NCBI GenBank assembly: GCA_037976565.1 | Contig: CP137671.1 | Coordinates: 22,941,019 to 23,005,018, forward strand | DNA length: 64,000 nucleotides | Direction: 5' to 3' | Origin: Mesocentrotus franciscanus | Lineage: Eukaryota > Echinodermata > Echinoidea > Camarodonta > Strongylocentrotidae | Part shown: positions 34,174 through 45,452 of the stretch, piece by piece | Numbering within the stretch: the first letter of the stretch is position 1 | How the letters are laid out: the number at the start of each line of letters is the position of its first letter | Program-made: the position numbers and the translations under genes | The notes under the pieces: generated by a model | What the model saw: only the letters and a program-made list of their open reading frames with translations | The model's database searches: none | What the model was told of the DNA's origin: nothing

Positions 34174-35608
34174 ATCATCATCATCATCATCATCTGGTAC
34201 AGGAAGAAGGCGTTGGCATGTAATTCCCGGTCACTGCTTCTAGGTTTAGCCTGTTGATTTTTTTTACTGAGTCTATGCGCATGCACAGGAGTGGAGTCAT
34301 GGGGGATCAAAGCGATACTCCCACCAATGCTTATCTATGTGTCTTTTAAATTTGTCCGTTGTTGTCAAGACCACTATATTTTCAGGCAAACTGTTCCAAT
34401 CTTGTATTATTCGTCTGCTGAAAGACTTGCTTCTAACATCCAGTCTGCAGTGATCTTTCCGGATCTTGAGACAGTGCCCTCTCGTGGATCTGCTTCTACT
34501 TGCAGGTTGGGAGAAGAAATGATCTTGTGGGATGTCAACTAGTCCGTGCATGATCTGGTGGACTGCGATCATGTCTCCTCTTCTCCTTCTGTAGAACAGA
34601 GAGTACATGTTCATGTATTTAAGTCTTTCTTGATATGGGAGGTCCTTGATTTCTCGAACCAATTTGGTAGCTCTTCTTTGCACTCTTTCGATTTTCTTTG
34701 CATCTTCTTTATATCTGCTATGCCAAAGAACACTCCCATATTCTAGGTGTGGTCTAATTAGGGTCTTGAATAGAATCGGTAGTGTTGTCTTATCCAGTTT
34801 CGAGAAAGTTCTTTTCAATATTCCCAGTAGTTGGTATCCCTTACTAACCGCTGATGATACATGTTGATGGAATTTCAGCTGGCAGTCAATTGTCACTCCA
34901 AGGTCCTTTTCAGCTTTCACTGATTGCAGATGTTTCCCTTGCATGTGGTAGTTTCCTTCAGGATTTCTCTTGCCGATGTGGAGTACTTTGCATTTGTCCT
35001 CATTAAAAGGCAACTGCCATCTCTCAGACCATCTGTGCAGGTTGTTAAGGTCATCTTGGAGGTCATTAATCTGTGCTGGTGTGCTCACTGTATTATACAG
35101 CTTTGTGTCATCAGCAAATAAGGCTACTTTGCTCTTTCTCACGTCAAGTGGAAGGTCATTAATGTAGACCAGGAAGAGGACCGGTCCGAGGACGCTGCCT
35201 TGCGGTATCCCGCTTGTTACTGGAGACCAGTTGGAAGATTCTCCGTTAACGAAGACTCTCTGTACTCTCCCTGTCAGAAATGCTCTAATCCAGTTTAGGA
35301 GTTTACCCTCGAGTCCATGTGCCTCTAGTTTGAGTAGGAGTCTTTCATGGGGAACACTGTCGAATGCTTTCCTGAAGTCGAGATATAAAACATCAATCGC
35401 CTTCCCTTCATCGAGCCATCGCGACCATTCCTCTAGTACGCAAAGTAGTTGAGTTGCACATGTCCTTCCTGGGGTAAATCCGTGTTGATTTTGTGAGAGT
35501 AGATGATTTCCAAGTAAGTGTGTAATTATAGCATCACGAATAACTTTCTCCATCAGCTTTCCTGCGACAGAGGTGAGGCTTATAGGTCTGTAGTTGGAAG
35601 CATTGGGT
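34174..35608 (-). pseudogene. LINE reverse transcriptase, 5'-truncated (CR1/Jockey-like)
   Basis: The minus-strand frame is open from NYRPISLTSVAGK at about 35605 to a TGA at 34297-34299. Motifs in order: QHGFTPGRTCATQL, LDFRKAFDSVPH (motif A with the first Asp), SGIPQGSVLGPVLF (motif B), LFADDTKLY (motif C, catalytic Asp pair), LGVTIDCQLKFHQHV, then the C-terminal region LIRPHLEYGSVLWH. The endonuclease and the N-terminal part of the RT are missing, consistent with 5' truncation during insertion. The 3' UTR ends in a GAT microsatellite (34174-34193). The RT frame itself has no stop, so the copy is rather young. Reverse transcribes its own RNA at the target site; here non-functional for lack of the 5' half. 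Confidence 0.85.
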
Positions 35609-35924
35609 CGCTATGTTCGTACAACATTCGTTGATCTTCATCGGCTTTCAACACAATTTAGCCACACCTCTTGATGAATAAGCTTACCGCTATGAATGTA
35701 AAACCCTCTCTGATACTCTGGTTTCATGATTTTCTAACGGGCAGAATTCAAAAAGGATAAACTGCATAATGTTTTGATTACGTTACAACAATAAAGGTTC
35801 TAAAGGGTTGCGTGCTGTCAGCACTATTATTTATCATTTAGCCCTATACAAATGATTGTATCTCGTCAAATGACAATGTCTCAATTGTAAAATATGCTGA
35901 TGACTCGGCTGTCATTGGCATGAT

Positions 35925-36208
35925 GTCCTTTGGCAAGACATTGATCTACATTTGCCACTCTCCACCCAGGTGTTAAATGGGTACCCGGTAGGATGCGAAA
36001 GCTAATGTGCGTAGATTAGCAAGTGTGCGCTTGTAAAAATGATGCCTGGCTGGAATGCTCCCCAGGGAGTGGAGAATGTGCATACATTGTGTGCGGGTAA
36101 GCCTGAATCCGATGACCGGGGTAATAATATATATATCTGTCAAGCGCTTTGAGAGGGCCTTCGGTCCTGAAAAGCGCTATATAAGAACTAGCTATTATTA
36201 TTATTATT
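35925..36208 (+). repeat. tRNA-type SINE inserted in the LINE
   Basis: Flanked by ATGAT (35920-35924 and 36209-36213). 5'-truncated: begins GTCCTTTGGCAAGACATTGA, then CCACTCTCCACCCAGGTG, GGTACCCGGTAGGATGCGAA, CCAGGGAGTGGAGAATGTGC, GCGCTATATAAGAACTAGC and an ATT tail. The LINE coding sequence resumes directly after it. Confidence 0.9.
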
Positions 36209-36223
36209 ATGATCCATGGCAAT

Positions 36224-36778
36224 GATGAACGCAAATATCGGGAGGAGTTATTTATGTTTGAGAATTAGTGTGAAGAAAATTTCTTGTTATTAAATGAAGC
36301 TTAAACGAAAGAGATGACTTTCGATTTTCGTTCAAACAAAGGTCAAGCAAATCCAATCATGCTTAAAGGAGAGGATATACAGAGTGTCAAGATTTTTAAG
36401 TACTTTGATACAATAATTGATAATAAACTATCATGGAAAGACCAATGCCAATCTCTGTATGCAAAGGCTCAACAACGAATGTACCTTTTACGAAAACTCA
36501 ATTCGTTCCATGTTGACAGAACCATCCTGAGGTTATTCTACAGGTCAGTAATAGAAAGTGTAATGCTTTTTAGTTGTGCGGTTTGGTATGGTGGGTGCAG
36601 ACAGAAGAATCTTAAAAAATTGCAGAGAATAACCAATCATGCTGACAAGATGACTGGCGAAGTGACAGATTTGAAACAGGAATGCGTTAATACAATTCTG
36701 AAACAGGTATCACAGATTTTGGAAAATGGTAATCACCCCCTTCATCCTTGTTATATCCTAATGTGATCGGGAAGGCGG
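36224..36778 (+). pseudogene. LINE RT C-terminal fragment
   Basis: An open stretch with FRSNKGQANP, VKIFKYFDTIIDNKLSWKD, QQRMYLLRKLNSFHVDRTIL, SVIESVMLFSCAVWYGGC, LKKLQRITNHADK and HPLHPCYIL. This is the thumb and C-terminal part of a Jockey-superfamily RT, which continued into the tail interrupted by the MITE. The fragment at 1965-2117 is from the same or a sister family. Confidence 0.7.
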
Positions 36779-36791
36779 TACAGATCACTGA

Positions 36792-37404
36792 TGCCTGGAT
36801 TACATTTGGCCTGCGATTAGTCTACGAAGCCCGTATTCTGCCCGTATCCCCTTTTCCGTGCGGCCTCCGTACGGAGGCAGGAGGCGGCCGTGAGATTTTC
36901 GTACGGATTCACGGGCTCCGCGGCCTCTACGATTTTGATTCGCAGAAAGTTATACAAATTTGAAAAATCGTAAGCCCGTAGTCCGTAGACATGTCGTAGA
37001 CATGTCATTGCACAATCCACGCACGGGCATCGCGCGGAGGACTCGCGCTGATCGTGCAGCAAACGCATGATTTTTCGGTAAACATGGAGGCAAAAAACGC
37101 TTAGAAACGGCACGGCTGCTGCAAGGTCACCGCGCCTTCTCCGTGCAACCTTTGCATGGAAGCTGCACGGGCTCCGTACGATTTCCGTGCGGAGGCTGCG
37201 GAGACTGCACGACTACTGCATTGAAATTGCACGATTTCGGTACAATCTCCGGTCAGCCTCTGTACGGATTTGCCCCGGCCTGCCCCCGAGGGCCATACAA
37301 GAAATGGCACGATGCTCGTAGATAATGTAAACACAAACATCGTAGCCCGTAGCCTCCTACGATGCCCCTAAAATCGCACGAAAAATCGTAGACTAATCCA
37401 GGCA
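36792..37404. mobile_element. MITE with TGA target duplication inside the LINE
   Basis: Ends TGCCTGGATTA on both sides, then GTCTACGA; the left end carries an extra 16 bases between these two blocks. Flanked by TGA (36789-36791 and 37405-37407). The interior is rich in CCGTGCGG/CGTACGGA motifs, again unlike the host DNA. A 3-bp duplication and subterminal repeats suggest Harbinger mobilisation, which is inference. Open frames at 36817-37340 are shadows. Confidence 0.75.
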
Positions 37405-37689
37405 TGAAGGCTTAAACCTCACGATTCCTTAATTCCCTTGTTCCGCTTCCCATTCGTAAATACAATGAACAACTCCAGTCAAATTGAAAAAAAATCAATA
37501 GGCCTGTATCTTGCCACTTCGTTATTCATCAATTGCATTGTACCGTTTCCTTTCAACCAAATGTGCCAGTATCACGAGCAAAAAAAAAAAAATAATACCC
37601 TATAATATCATATGTTATTCCAAGTTTTATTTACATACCGTTTAATTTATAAAGAACAATAAAAAACAGAAGTCAGCTATATTACCGTT

Positions 37690-37790
37690 ACAAACTATTT
37701 AAAAAAAATAATAATAATAGTAACAATAAAAATAATGTAAATAATAATAATAATGATGATGATGATAATACTGATAATATTAATAAAATT
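37690..37790. repeat. AAT/GAT low-complexity tract
   Basis: AATAATAAT then GATGATGAT units at the point where the truncated receptor copy B breaks off. It may mark the deletion or insertion junction. Confidence 0.8.
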
Positions 37791-37882
37791 ACTATGGCAC
37801 TTAAAAATGAATTACATTTATTTATTAAAGAAACAAAGATGACGAAACGTCTTGGAATGAACGCTTCTATAAACCAACACAT
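37790..37882 (-). pseudogene. Ig-like receptor copy B, truncated after the signal peptide
   Basis: From the ATG at 37882 the minus strand reads MCWFIEAFIPRRFVIFVSL, then KCNSF and SAI. This matches the first 30 or so residues of the intact genes in units A and C (MCWFKGAFLPSAF and following). After SAI the homology ends in low-complexity DNA. Domains, stalk and membrane segment are absent, lost to the transposon-rich stretch 25718-37790. The upstream leader with its splice donor and acceptor is still recognisable. Confidence 0.8.
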
Positions 37883-38640
37883 GGTATTTTTTTACGTCAT
37901 CACTAATTTAAGTGAGAAAAGATCAACATGCAATAGCGCCTGGAAAATGTTATTAGGCCTACCAAACTTGATATCAAACTTAACAGTGATCTCAAAATTA
38001 CTATTTACAGAATATATATGTTGACTAATTATAGGATGAGATGGTCAATAATAGGGCATGTGGTGCGAGAAACCCTCACAGGACGTCCTTGGCAGTCAGG
38101 TGGTCGGGTGATGATGATGATAATCAGGATAATGTGCTGTAGTTCCTCTACTTTCTCTTCAACTACATAGCATATGTGTATATATATATATAAATAAACA
38201 GCCCGTTTCTCAGTTTTACAGTTTACAGGTTTTCACTTTCCAAAGTGGTTTAAGACTTATTCCACGGAAATCTCCACATCTTAACTGTTTTCCTTTCAAG
38301 CAAAGTGTACTAGTCTTTGAATGAAGTGATGTTGGAATAAGGCTAAGAGGATAATCTCTCCGAACACGGTGACAGAGGCAGAACGTACCTTACCAGCACT
38401 GATCACATGCGGTTGTTTGGTTGGATATCTGAAAAGATAAGGTAGATTTACAATTTTAATCAAATGTTTATATCGAGACCAATGAAGATAATGAATTGTT
38501 AATGAAACTCAAAGCGTCAATATACCAATGCCCGTTGAAATGCTATTCAAACACCATACCCAACAATATTCCATTATTCTCAGAATGTAAATGGATCCAG
38601 ACAAGCAGACACTATCATTTCCCTGTAATGGTAATTCTTT
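37883..38640 (-). promoter_or_regulatory. Conserved upstream region (copy B)
   Basis: Matches 13677-14460 and 50671-51440. The minus strand retains the acceptor ACATTTTCCAG then GCGCTATTGC (near 37935) and the donor CTGGTAAGGT (near 38393), so the 5'UTR intron signals outlived the coding region. The GAT tract is reduced to about four units. Confidence 0.5.
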
Positions 38641-40850
38641 AAAAAAAAGGGGCGGGTACCGACTTTGGTGAAGGATGTCAAGACAAAATGTTGTCAACAA
38701 ACCAACAAAGAGCCGCACAATCGTCCCTGGATCGGATACGAGGGCAACCATTATTCAAACTTTTATCAGTATTCAAACATTATAATGGCGTTCGTCATAT
38801 TCCTATTCTGTATGAATCATGAGTCATGCTGAACTGAAATATGCCTTGACTTAACTTGACCTATAACTTGACCATTTAACATCTAGTTTGTCCTCGCTTC
38901 TATTTTCTATCATCAATTTATCTATCTATTTATTTTCTTTTTACATGAAATAGAGAACAGTGTGTAGAGAAATTACACATTTAGCGTAATTGCAACTTCA
39001 ATAGACTCTGTGGTGATGAAAACAAAATTGTCAAGCTACGATATACGTGTTTGCAATAACCACACGGTATTTGTATGGGCAATGGCTATTTCTGTATAAA
39101 TTACACAGAGTATCCCCCCCACCACCACCACCAAAAAAAAATAGACACACAACACACAACACACCCGCAAACACCCTCCCTTGTACCCTTACACAAACAC
39201 ACACACACAAACGAAACTGTACTGGAAACACATTTGGCATTTGCACGCTGATATATTTCATTGACTAATTAGAAAAGAGCCCAACATCATGTCGTAGTTA
39301 CGTACCAACAAACACACATACTACTCACCCGCACACACCAAAAATGATTCTAATTTTAGTCAGACCAACATAAGTTATTTTGTCCATCTTGTTCCTCATC
39401 ATGGATGTTCTTGTTTTTCCCCCCTCTCTCTCTCTCTCTCTCTCGCATATTGTGTAAAGTATTGCGAAATTCTGTTACTGCTCAAGCACTGTCAAATATT
39501 TCCTTTTGTGAGAGAGAACGCGTGACGACCCAATATTTTTCCCCATAAATTATTCATCCATGAAAAACATATATCCCCGAGATGGTTGGTATAAATGTCG
39601 CCCACGCAATAGCATGCACATCGTACACACTAATGTACAGCACGTCTAGTATAGCATCATACTCTCTGAAGGGTTGGAATAAGACAGCGTTTTAAACGGG
39701 GTGCCGCGAGAGAAAATTAATTAACAGTTTTTGTTTTATCTGTTATGAAATAAACGTCAACCCCGCGTGAGAAAAAAGTACTAGAAACCTCTATGTATTT
39801 TTATGAAGAAATAGTAATTTAAAGATAATTAAGTGTCTTTTTTCTCACTCGCTTCGCTTAGAAACAGAATGATTTCAGCATGGACCTAGTACGAAGGTCC
39901 ATGATTTCAGGCAGTGACGTGCCTCAATATCCACACATTTAGTCAACGCGGTGCCAGAATATCTCTTTTGACAGCGAGATGCCCGAATATTCTCTCATTC
40001 TGGCAGCAAGGTTCCCGATTATATCCTTTATATTTGTTAATCTCGGAATTACATTTTTACCACGCTCGTTCGCTTCACTCGTTCAGAAGACCTAGAAACA
40101 GGATGATTCTGGACAACGAGATCCCAAGTATTCTTATATTCGTGCATCGAAGTGACTGAATATATATATGACTTTTGTATTCATGTATCGAACAAGTATA
40201 CATAATATTATATCTTATGTAGTGTTTACAAAATAAGATTTTGACTATACTAAAATTCGCTCGCTCGCAAATTTTGGAAACAGAATGTGTTCGCACTTGT
40301 GTGCATGGCACTTGAAGTGTAACAGAGTAATGGAAAATGAATATTGTGTAATGCAATTTGAAGGGTGGCGCTTTACTGGCATTTTATTTCTCAAAAGGGT
40401 GCCATGAATATATTTTTTAAAAAGGTGGAAAACGCTGAGTCAAGGGATAGGGGTACGGTTGTGCTGCTATGGGTGAGCCGTTATTCGGTGTTATGAGAGC
40501 AACTCTTTAGTGTCCGAAAAAGGGGGAATATTATACTATACCTCACATTGCAATGAAAAGAAAACGAGAGAGAGAAGACATGGTTTTTACGAAAAACTTA
40601 CTTTTGTGAGCAAAGTATGACGTTGACGATGAGACGATTTATGGCGTTTATTTCAACATTATAGAATAGAGCATGCATGCTGGGCGAAATGGAACGACTG
40701 CATTAGATATGATACTATACCACGTGTACAAACGAGTCATTAGCAATCTTATCATTTCCATCATCGATTTTATCCATATCATACTTGTTGTTATTGGTAG
40801 GCCAATTTAACAGGGGTTCCTTTTGTTTTGTTAGGCGAGCCAGACGAACA
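38640..40850. other. Unit B spacer, partly unit-specific
   Basis: 38640-39320 aligns with 14460-15370 and 51440-51960. A CT microsatellite lies at 39423-39444. About 39660-40480 is absent from unit A and holds loose repeats (GAAACAGAATGATT, GCGAGATGCCCGAATATTC, CGCTTCACTCGTTCAGA) with several TTCGCTCGC-type phrases. No gene is recognised. Confidence 0.5.
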
Positions 40851-40994
40851 TACGAATTAAACTGACCTTGATTAAGGCGTCACTTTTCACTCTCTGCTCA
40901 TCTCAGACATCCAAATTGCTTGCAATCTGTTGGCTGCTTGTGTATAAAGTCCGGTAAAAAAAATTGTCTAAAGTCACATATTAGCGTATAGAGC

Positions 40995-41490
40995 TCAGTA
41001 AATTATGCCAAGCGTACATAATATTCTCTCAACAATTGGAAAAGTTCAAATACGCTCAAACTCGCTCTAATTCTCGGCCCAAATCAGTTTCTTAACGAGT
41101 CCCTGGCATATAAGACGAATGTCCAACGATTGAAGAAGAATGCTGAGCGTATATTCACGAGCGTCTATAGAACAAATGACAAGGCATGCCTAGCGTCTAT
41201 AGTACAAATGGCAACTCATGCGTAGCGTCCATCTAACGAATGCTGAGTATATACAACGAATGCCTAGCGAATGTTCAACATATAAATAGCGTATTGGTCA
41301 TTACTTTGACACAGGCTCAGAATTTTGATCATGTCTAACATAAACGATCGACCCCAGCGTACCTCTGCGAACCTCAACGAACAGCTAACGAAAGCAATGT
41401 ATGTATGTCAAAACGCCAGGCGCACGTAGGCTCTATCATGTGACAGCTAGGGGCATTAGGAGAATGAATGACCACAAAATAGTGGAACTT
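40995..41490. other. Unit B-specific insert rich in AGCGT motifs
   Basis: Repeated AGCGTCTATAGAACAAATG/AGCGTCTATAGTACAAATG/TAGCGTCCATCTAACGAATG phrases and many AACGAA words. It lies where unit A goes directly from its TAGACGGGCC anchor to the dispersed block. It has the look of a Harbinger-type MITE interior, but I could not establish its ends. Confidence 0.35.
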
Positions 41491-41496
41491 CCCTAC

Positions 41497-41911
41497 CCTG
41501 GGAAGGGGGTACTCACGTATATTGGGTATACGGGGATGTGTCGCTCGGAAGGGTGACTTTTTCAGGAAAGATCCTTAGACATGGGTCCCCTTTTCATTAA
41601 AAAAATCCTTAGACATGGGTCCCCGGGAACTTGTATCGCTTCGCGCGCTGAAAATGATATGATCGGCACAGATGGTACAGTTTACTAATACAGAATTTTA
41701 TCGAGAAACTGCAAAATGATTGGCCATTGTATTATTACAGCTAAAAAAATGTAATATCTAAAGTTTGAAATCCTTAGACTTGGGTCCATTTTTCACAAAA
41801 AATCCTTAGACATGGGTACCTATTTACAGCAAAGGACCCTTGGATGTGGGTATGGGTTCGGAGGTCTCAGCCGCACACCCCCGTCCGACTATAATCTGAG
41901 TACCCCCCGGG
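41497..41911. mobile_element. hAT-type MITE, 8-bp target duplication
   Basis: Flanked by TTCCCTAC (41489-41496 and 41912-41919). Ends CCTGGGAAGGGGGTACTCA and the inverse of CCCGGGGGGTACTCAG. The interior repeats ATCCTTAGACATGGGTCCC. Same family as 6181-6438. The minus-strand frame 41824-42057 crosses its edge and is not a gene. Confidence 0.9.
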
Positions 41912-42077
41912 TTCCCTACCCCAACTTGACTACCTGCCCAATTTGAATGTTGGCTATTGTTAAAATAACTACTATTATTATCTATATGAGGCTTCCAAGG
42001 GGTACAATAAATCAGTGTATTCAATATCTTTAGCGCAGTACCCGTATGACCGACCAATATTGTTTTCGTATTGCTCA

Positions 42078-42165
42078 GTAATATAAGCGCAAAATAAGCG
42101 CGACACAGTCAGAGGTCAAATATTAGACGCGCGCAAAGCAGGGTATGCTTATTTTGCGCTAATAT
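42078..42165. repeat. Inverted repeat pair
   Basis: ATATAAGCGCAAAATAAGC (around 42079) and its inverse GCTTATTTTGCGCTAATAT (around 42149) frame about 50 bases. Possibly a tiny MITE; no target duplication established. Confidence 0.6.
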
Positions 42166-42320
42166 TGTTAAACCATGGGCCTGGGTTAAGTTAAACCTCC
42201 TTTGTGAATTTGGGCCAAAGCCATATTTACCTATCGAGTTAAGTCAAAATTTGTTATTTCGCTAGTCAGACTACTGATAATAGATAATAATAATAATATT
42301 GTATGGCTTTGTTTTCGTGT

Positions 42321-42366
42321 GATACAAGAATATATTGCTCTCGCTAAGACAATATATTCTTGTATC
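42321..42366. repeat. Perfect 17-bp hairpin
   Basis: GATACAAGAATATATTG (42321-42337) is perfectly complementary to 42350-42366, with a 12-base loop. No T run follows and no gene is near. Confidence 0.9.
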
Positions 42367-42705
42367 CCACTCAGAGCCGACCAATATTAATATCTCACTA
42401 CTGCTGTAGATCAATACATACCACGCCTCGTCATTCTATTGTCAGTTAGCGCATCGCAGAGAAATGGGGATTTCCATTATGTTTTTAACTTGTGGGAATT
42501 GTTCTGATCACTGTGCTTTATTTGCAATCATTTCGTCTAGTATCCTGCATTTCTAATTCCAATACAAATCTGTAAACTTATATCATATAACTTTGTCTGT
42601 TTCCATTTCGTTCTGTTTTATTTTGTTTGTTTTGTTTTTATTCCTGTGCTCTAATCTCTATATAGTTTGTAGGACTTCCAGGTCTGTGTTCCTCAATTAA
42701 CGTCG

Positions 42706-43271
42706 GATAGTGGTTCATTCACTTGGCTCTCAATCCCAGGTTCGAGGGTTTAATCCAAGCTGGCACTAACGTCCTTTGGCAAGACAACCCACTTTAGCCA
42801 CTCTCCATCCAGGTGTAAATGGTTACCCGATATACCTGAGCGCTATACATATCTTGACCGCCAGCTATAATACCAGGGGGGTGTTTCACAAAGATCCTAA
42901 GTCGAACTTAACTCTAAGTTGGACTTAAACATTATGGAGAGCCATTTGTAGCCTTCAAAACAAATATATATAAAAGCACAAATTTAAGTACTTCAGACTT
43001 TTTATAAATTCCACATCAAGAACATGAAATCTCCTTGATAATAGAAAATATGATAGATTTGAATCAACATTTCATGCCTTTTAAAATAACTTTTACAAAA
43101 TATTTTCAAAGATGCTAACGGCTTTCCATAATTGTTAAGTCCAACTTAGAGATAAGTTCAACTTAGTATCTTTATGAACCCCCCCCCCCGGGTAATGATG
43201 TTACCGTGCCAATCCCTTCACGACGTGACGGACATGTACGCTATACAAGAAACCAACATTATTATTATTAT
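42706..43271 (+). repeat. tRNA-type SINE split by a MITE
   Basis: The left part (42706-42875) has TTCATTCACTTGGCTCTCAA, a B-box-like GGTTCGAGG, CGTCCTTTGGCAAGACAA and CCACTCTCCATCCAGGTG. The right part (43191-43271) has GGTAATGATG, CGACGTGACGGACATGTACG and ATTATTATT. Confidence 0.75.
42876..43190. mobile_element. MITE with long inverted ends in the SINE
   Basis: The left end GGGGGGTGTTTCACAAAGAT, continuing CTAAGT...AACTTAACTCTAAGTTGG, is matched by the inverse of the right end (GGGTTCATAAAGATACTAAG and following) over about 60 bases. The target duplication is obscured by G/C runs at both edges. Absent from unit A at 21345. Confidence 0.75.
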
Positions 43272-43384
43272 TTACCCATTGAGTTACTGTAAATTTGGTC
43301 TAGTACTCAGGTACCGCGACAAAGCGCCCTTGTATTAGTAGGCAAGATATTAGACCAAATAGGATTAGGTTGTGAAAGACAGAA

Positions 43385-44780
43385 ACATATCTTGATTTTT
43401 TTTCTTCTTCTGAATCGTTGATTGTGGTATATTTTTTAACTATTTTTATGTAAAGAAATATTGACTAGGCACCCTGAATCTCCCTAACTTTTCATGTCTT
43501 TAGTAAATAAATTGCATCAATGAACTATAAAAGCAAAGACAAACTATAATAGTTATGACAATGTTACCTATTTTATTCCACATGGAATTGAATATAATGA
43601 TAGGGATCACAAAGTTGTTTGTACCTTTTTCGACAAGTGGAGAATTGATATTGTGTATACACTAACACTCCATCTAGTTATTACAATGCTGCTTTGTATA
43701 ATTCTGTTAATCGCTGTTTTTTTTGTTTTGATTCTGTAATTGTCTTTTTAAAATTTCTGATCAATAAAGATTTTTTTCACTTTTACCATAATCGACCTTA
43801 TCCATTAAATAAAAATAAAGGGTCAAAGCTATGCAATACTCGTGCATGATTATGATTTATTAGAAACACCCATCTATTTCCCAACTAACATGCCCTACCA
43901 TGCACTAGACTTTGTTGTCAATAATGCAGGTTGTATAAATACTGGCGATCATTTAGCATCTACAAAAAATATGAAGAGCATGAACCACACTTTATTATAT
44001 AAGGAATAATAAGAAATAAGTTAAAGGCGTAAATTGGCCTGCTCTCAACGAATGATCATACGCTACTTAACAACAATAACAATTATAGCAGCATGACTAG
44101 TCTCAACAACAAGGAAAATAAATAATGGCATATCGCGGGTTTAGATATCAGCTAGCTAGGGCACTCCAACCCTTGTAATAAGTTTATTTGTACGAAACAT
44201 TTTTCTGCTTCAAGTAAAAACAACTTAATACCAGGATAGATTTCCTTTTAAATGATGTCCGGTCTTCAATTGAAGCGGCAATCGATTAAGGGGGAAGGGG
44301 GGTAGTTCGTGTTATGGGATCATACAACCTGTTTTCCACGTACTTTCTGCCCCCACTTTTTTCTCTTATGTTCTTTCTTTCTCTCTTTTCTTCTTCCTTT
44401 TAATCACTGTTATATGTGAGGTTGTGGGTGTGTGTTTTTGTGCGTGTTTATAGGTACAGAACTGATTGTGGTGATCTTTCCAAATTGTGGTCTACACCCC
44501 AAAGTGTGTCGGCATTCAACTTCATTTCAAGTTCATTGCACCGACGGGTCTTACTAGAAAACAAAATAGAAAAAGGCAAAAACCAAGTCAGCAAGAAGGG
44601 CCATCAGCCTGGTGTGTGAGTGGGGGTGGCATCTTCCTAACAAAAATTACAAGAGAATAATACCGTCTTTTGTCATCTCCTCTCCATTTTTCCAAACTCC
44701 TTATTTTTAGGGGGAAGTCGTTTGGGGGCACATGTTTTTCTACATACATGTATACGCCAATCACAGTCGCGACTCAGTAT
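43385..44780. repeat. Unit B right end, conserved with unit A
   Basis: Aligns with 21540-22330 and then 23810-24790 of unit A; the intervening 1.5 kb of unit A is absent here. The exon-like segment of unit A has only a degraded equivalent at 44450-44500, although its acceptor (TTTATAG then GTACAG) survives. No gene supported. Confidence 0.65.
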
Positions 44781-45452
44781 GTGATGTGACATCTGCCAGT
44801 TTTACCAGCACCCGGTATCTTTACCTTGCATTTAATAAGTGACTTGTGTTTAATAATATCAAGGATAACATTCAATAATGACAAATAACACTCATGCAAC
44901 GAGGCAATTTGAATTGTTTAAAGCTGTGTTGTTATTTGACACGATTGTACAAAAACAAAAATATTCATTTTTGTTTGCAAATTGTTTTGCAGATGTTTTT
45001 GCATTTCTTGAAAAATCAAATACAAAATATTACAATAACAATAATAATATATAATATAATTGATTTATACAAAATGTGACAACTGAAATACACACATAAA
45101 AAATACATAGATATAATTGAAAACTTGAGAGTATGGAAGTAAATAAAAGAATCAAGATAAATGCAGAGGCCAACTATCATAAGAATGAAGGCTTGACGCT
45201 GTTATAGGAATATGTAAGGAGGGCAGAATAAAACATGTCAAAAGCAGCCACCTCTCTATAGAGGCCACCTACCGATATATGGAGGTCATTTATTTTGTCC
45301 ACGTTGATAAAGAAATGTGTGTTGTAGAACCTGTCTAGTAAGGCCACCTGTCCACAGTGACTATTTATTCTGTTTCCTTGGGTGACTTTAGACAGGTTTG
45401 ACTGTATTATGCGATTCGCACTTTTATAATCCTTACGAACTTCTACATAACT

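Larger units (their letters stand above)
35612..37480 (+). mobile_element. Second LINE remnant, plus strand, with two nested insertions
   Basis: RT pieces run in order. SSAFNTI and PHLLMNKLTAMNV (motif A region, about 35650-35710) are followed by FHDFLTGRIQK. YTNDCISS and IVKYADDSAVIGM (motif C, about 35885-35920) come next. Then there is a SINE, the C-terminal frame 36224-36778, a MITE, and a last tail piece at 37408-37480. Stops and frameshifts show decay. It abuts the 5' end of the oppositely oriented LINE at 35608. Confidence 0.75.

Noticed and set aside
42325..42366. Intrinsic (Rho-independent) terminator
   Set aside because: Eukaryotic context, AT-rich stem and no T run; kept only as a hairpin.
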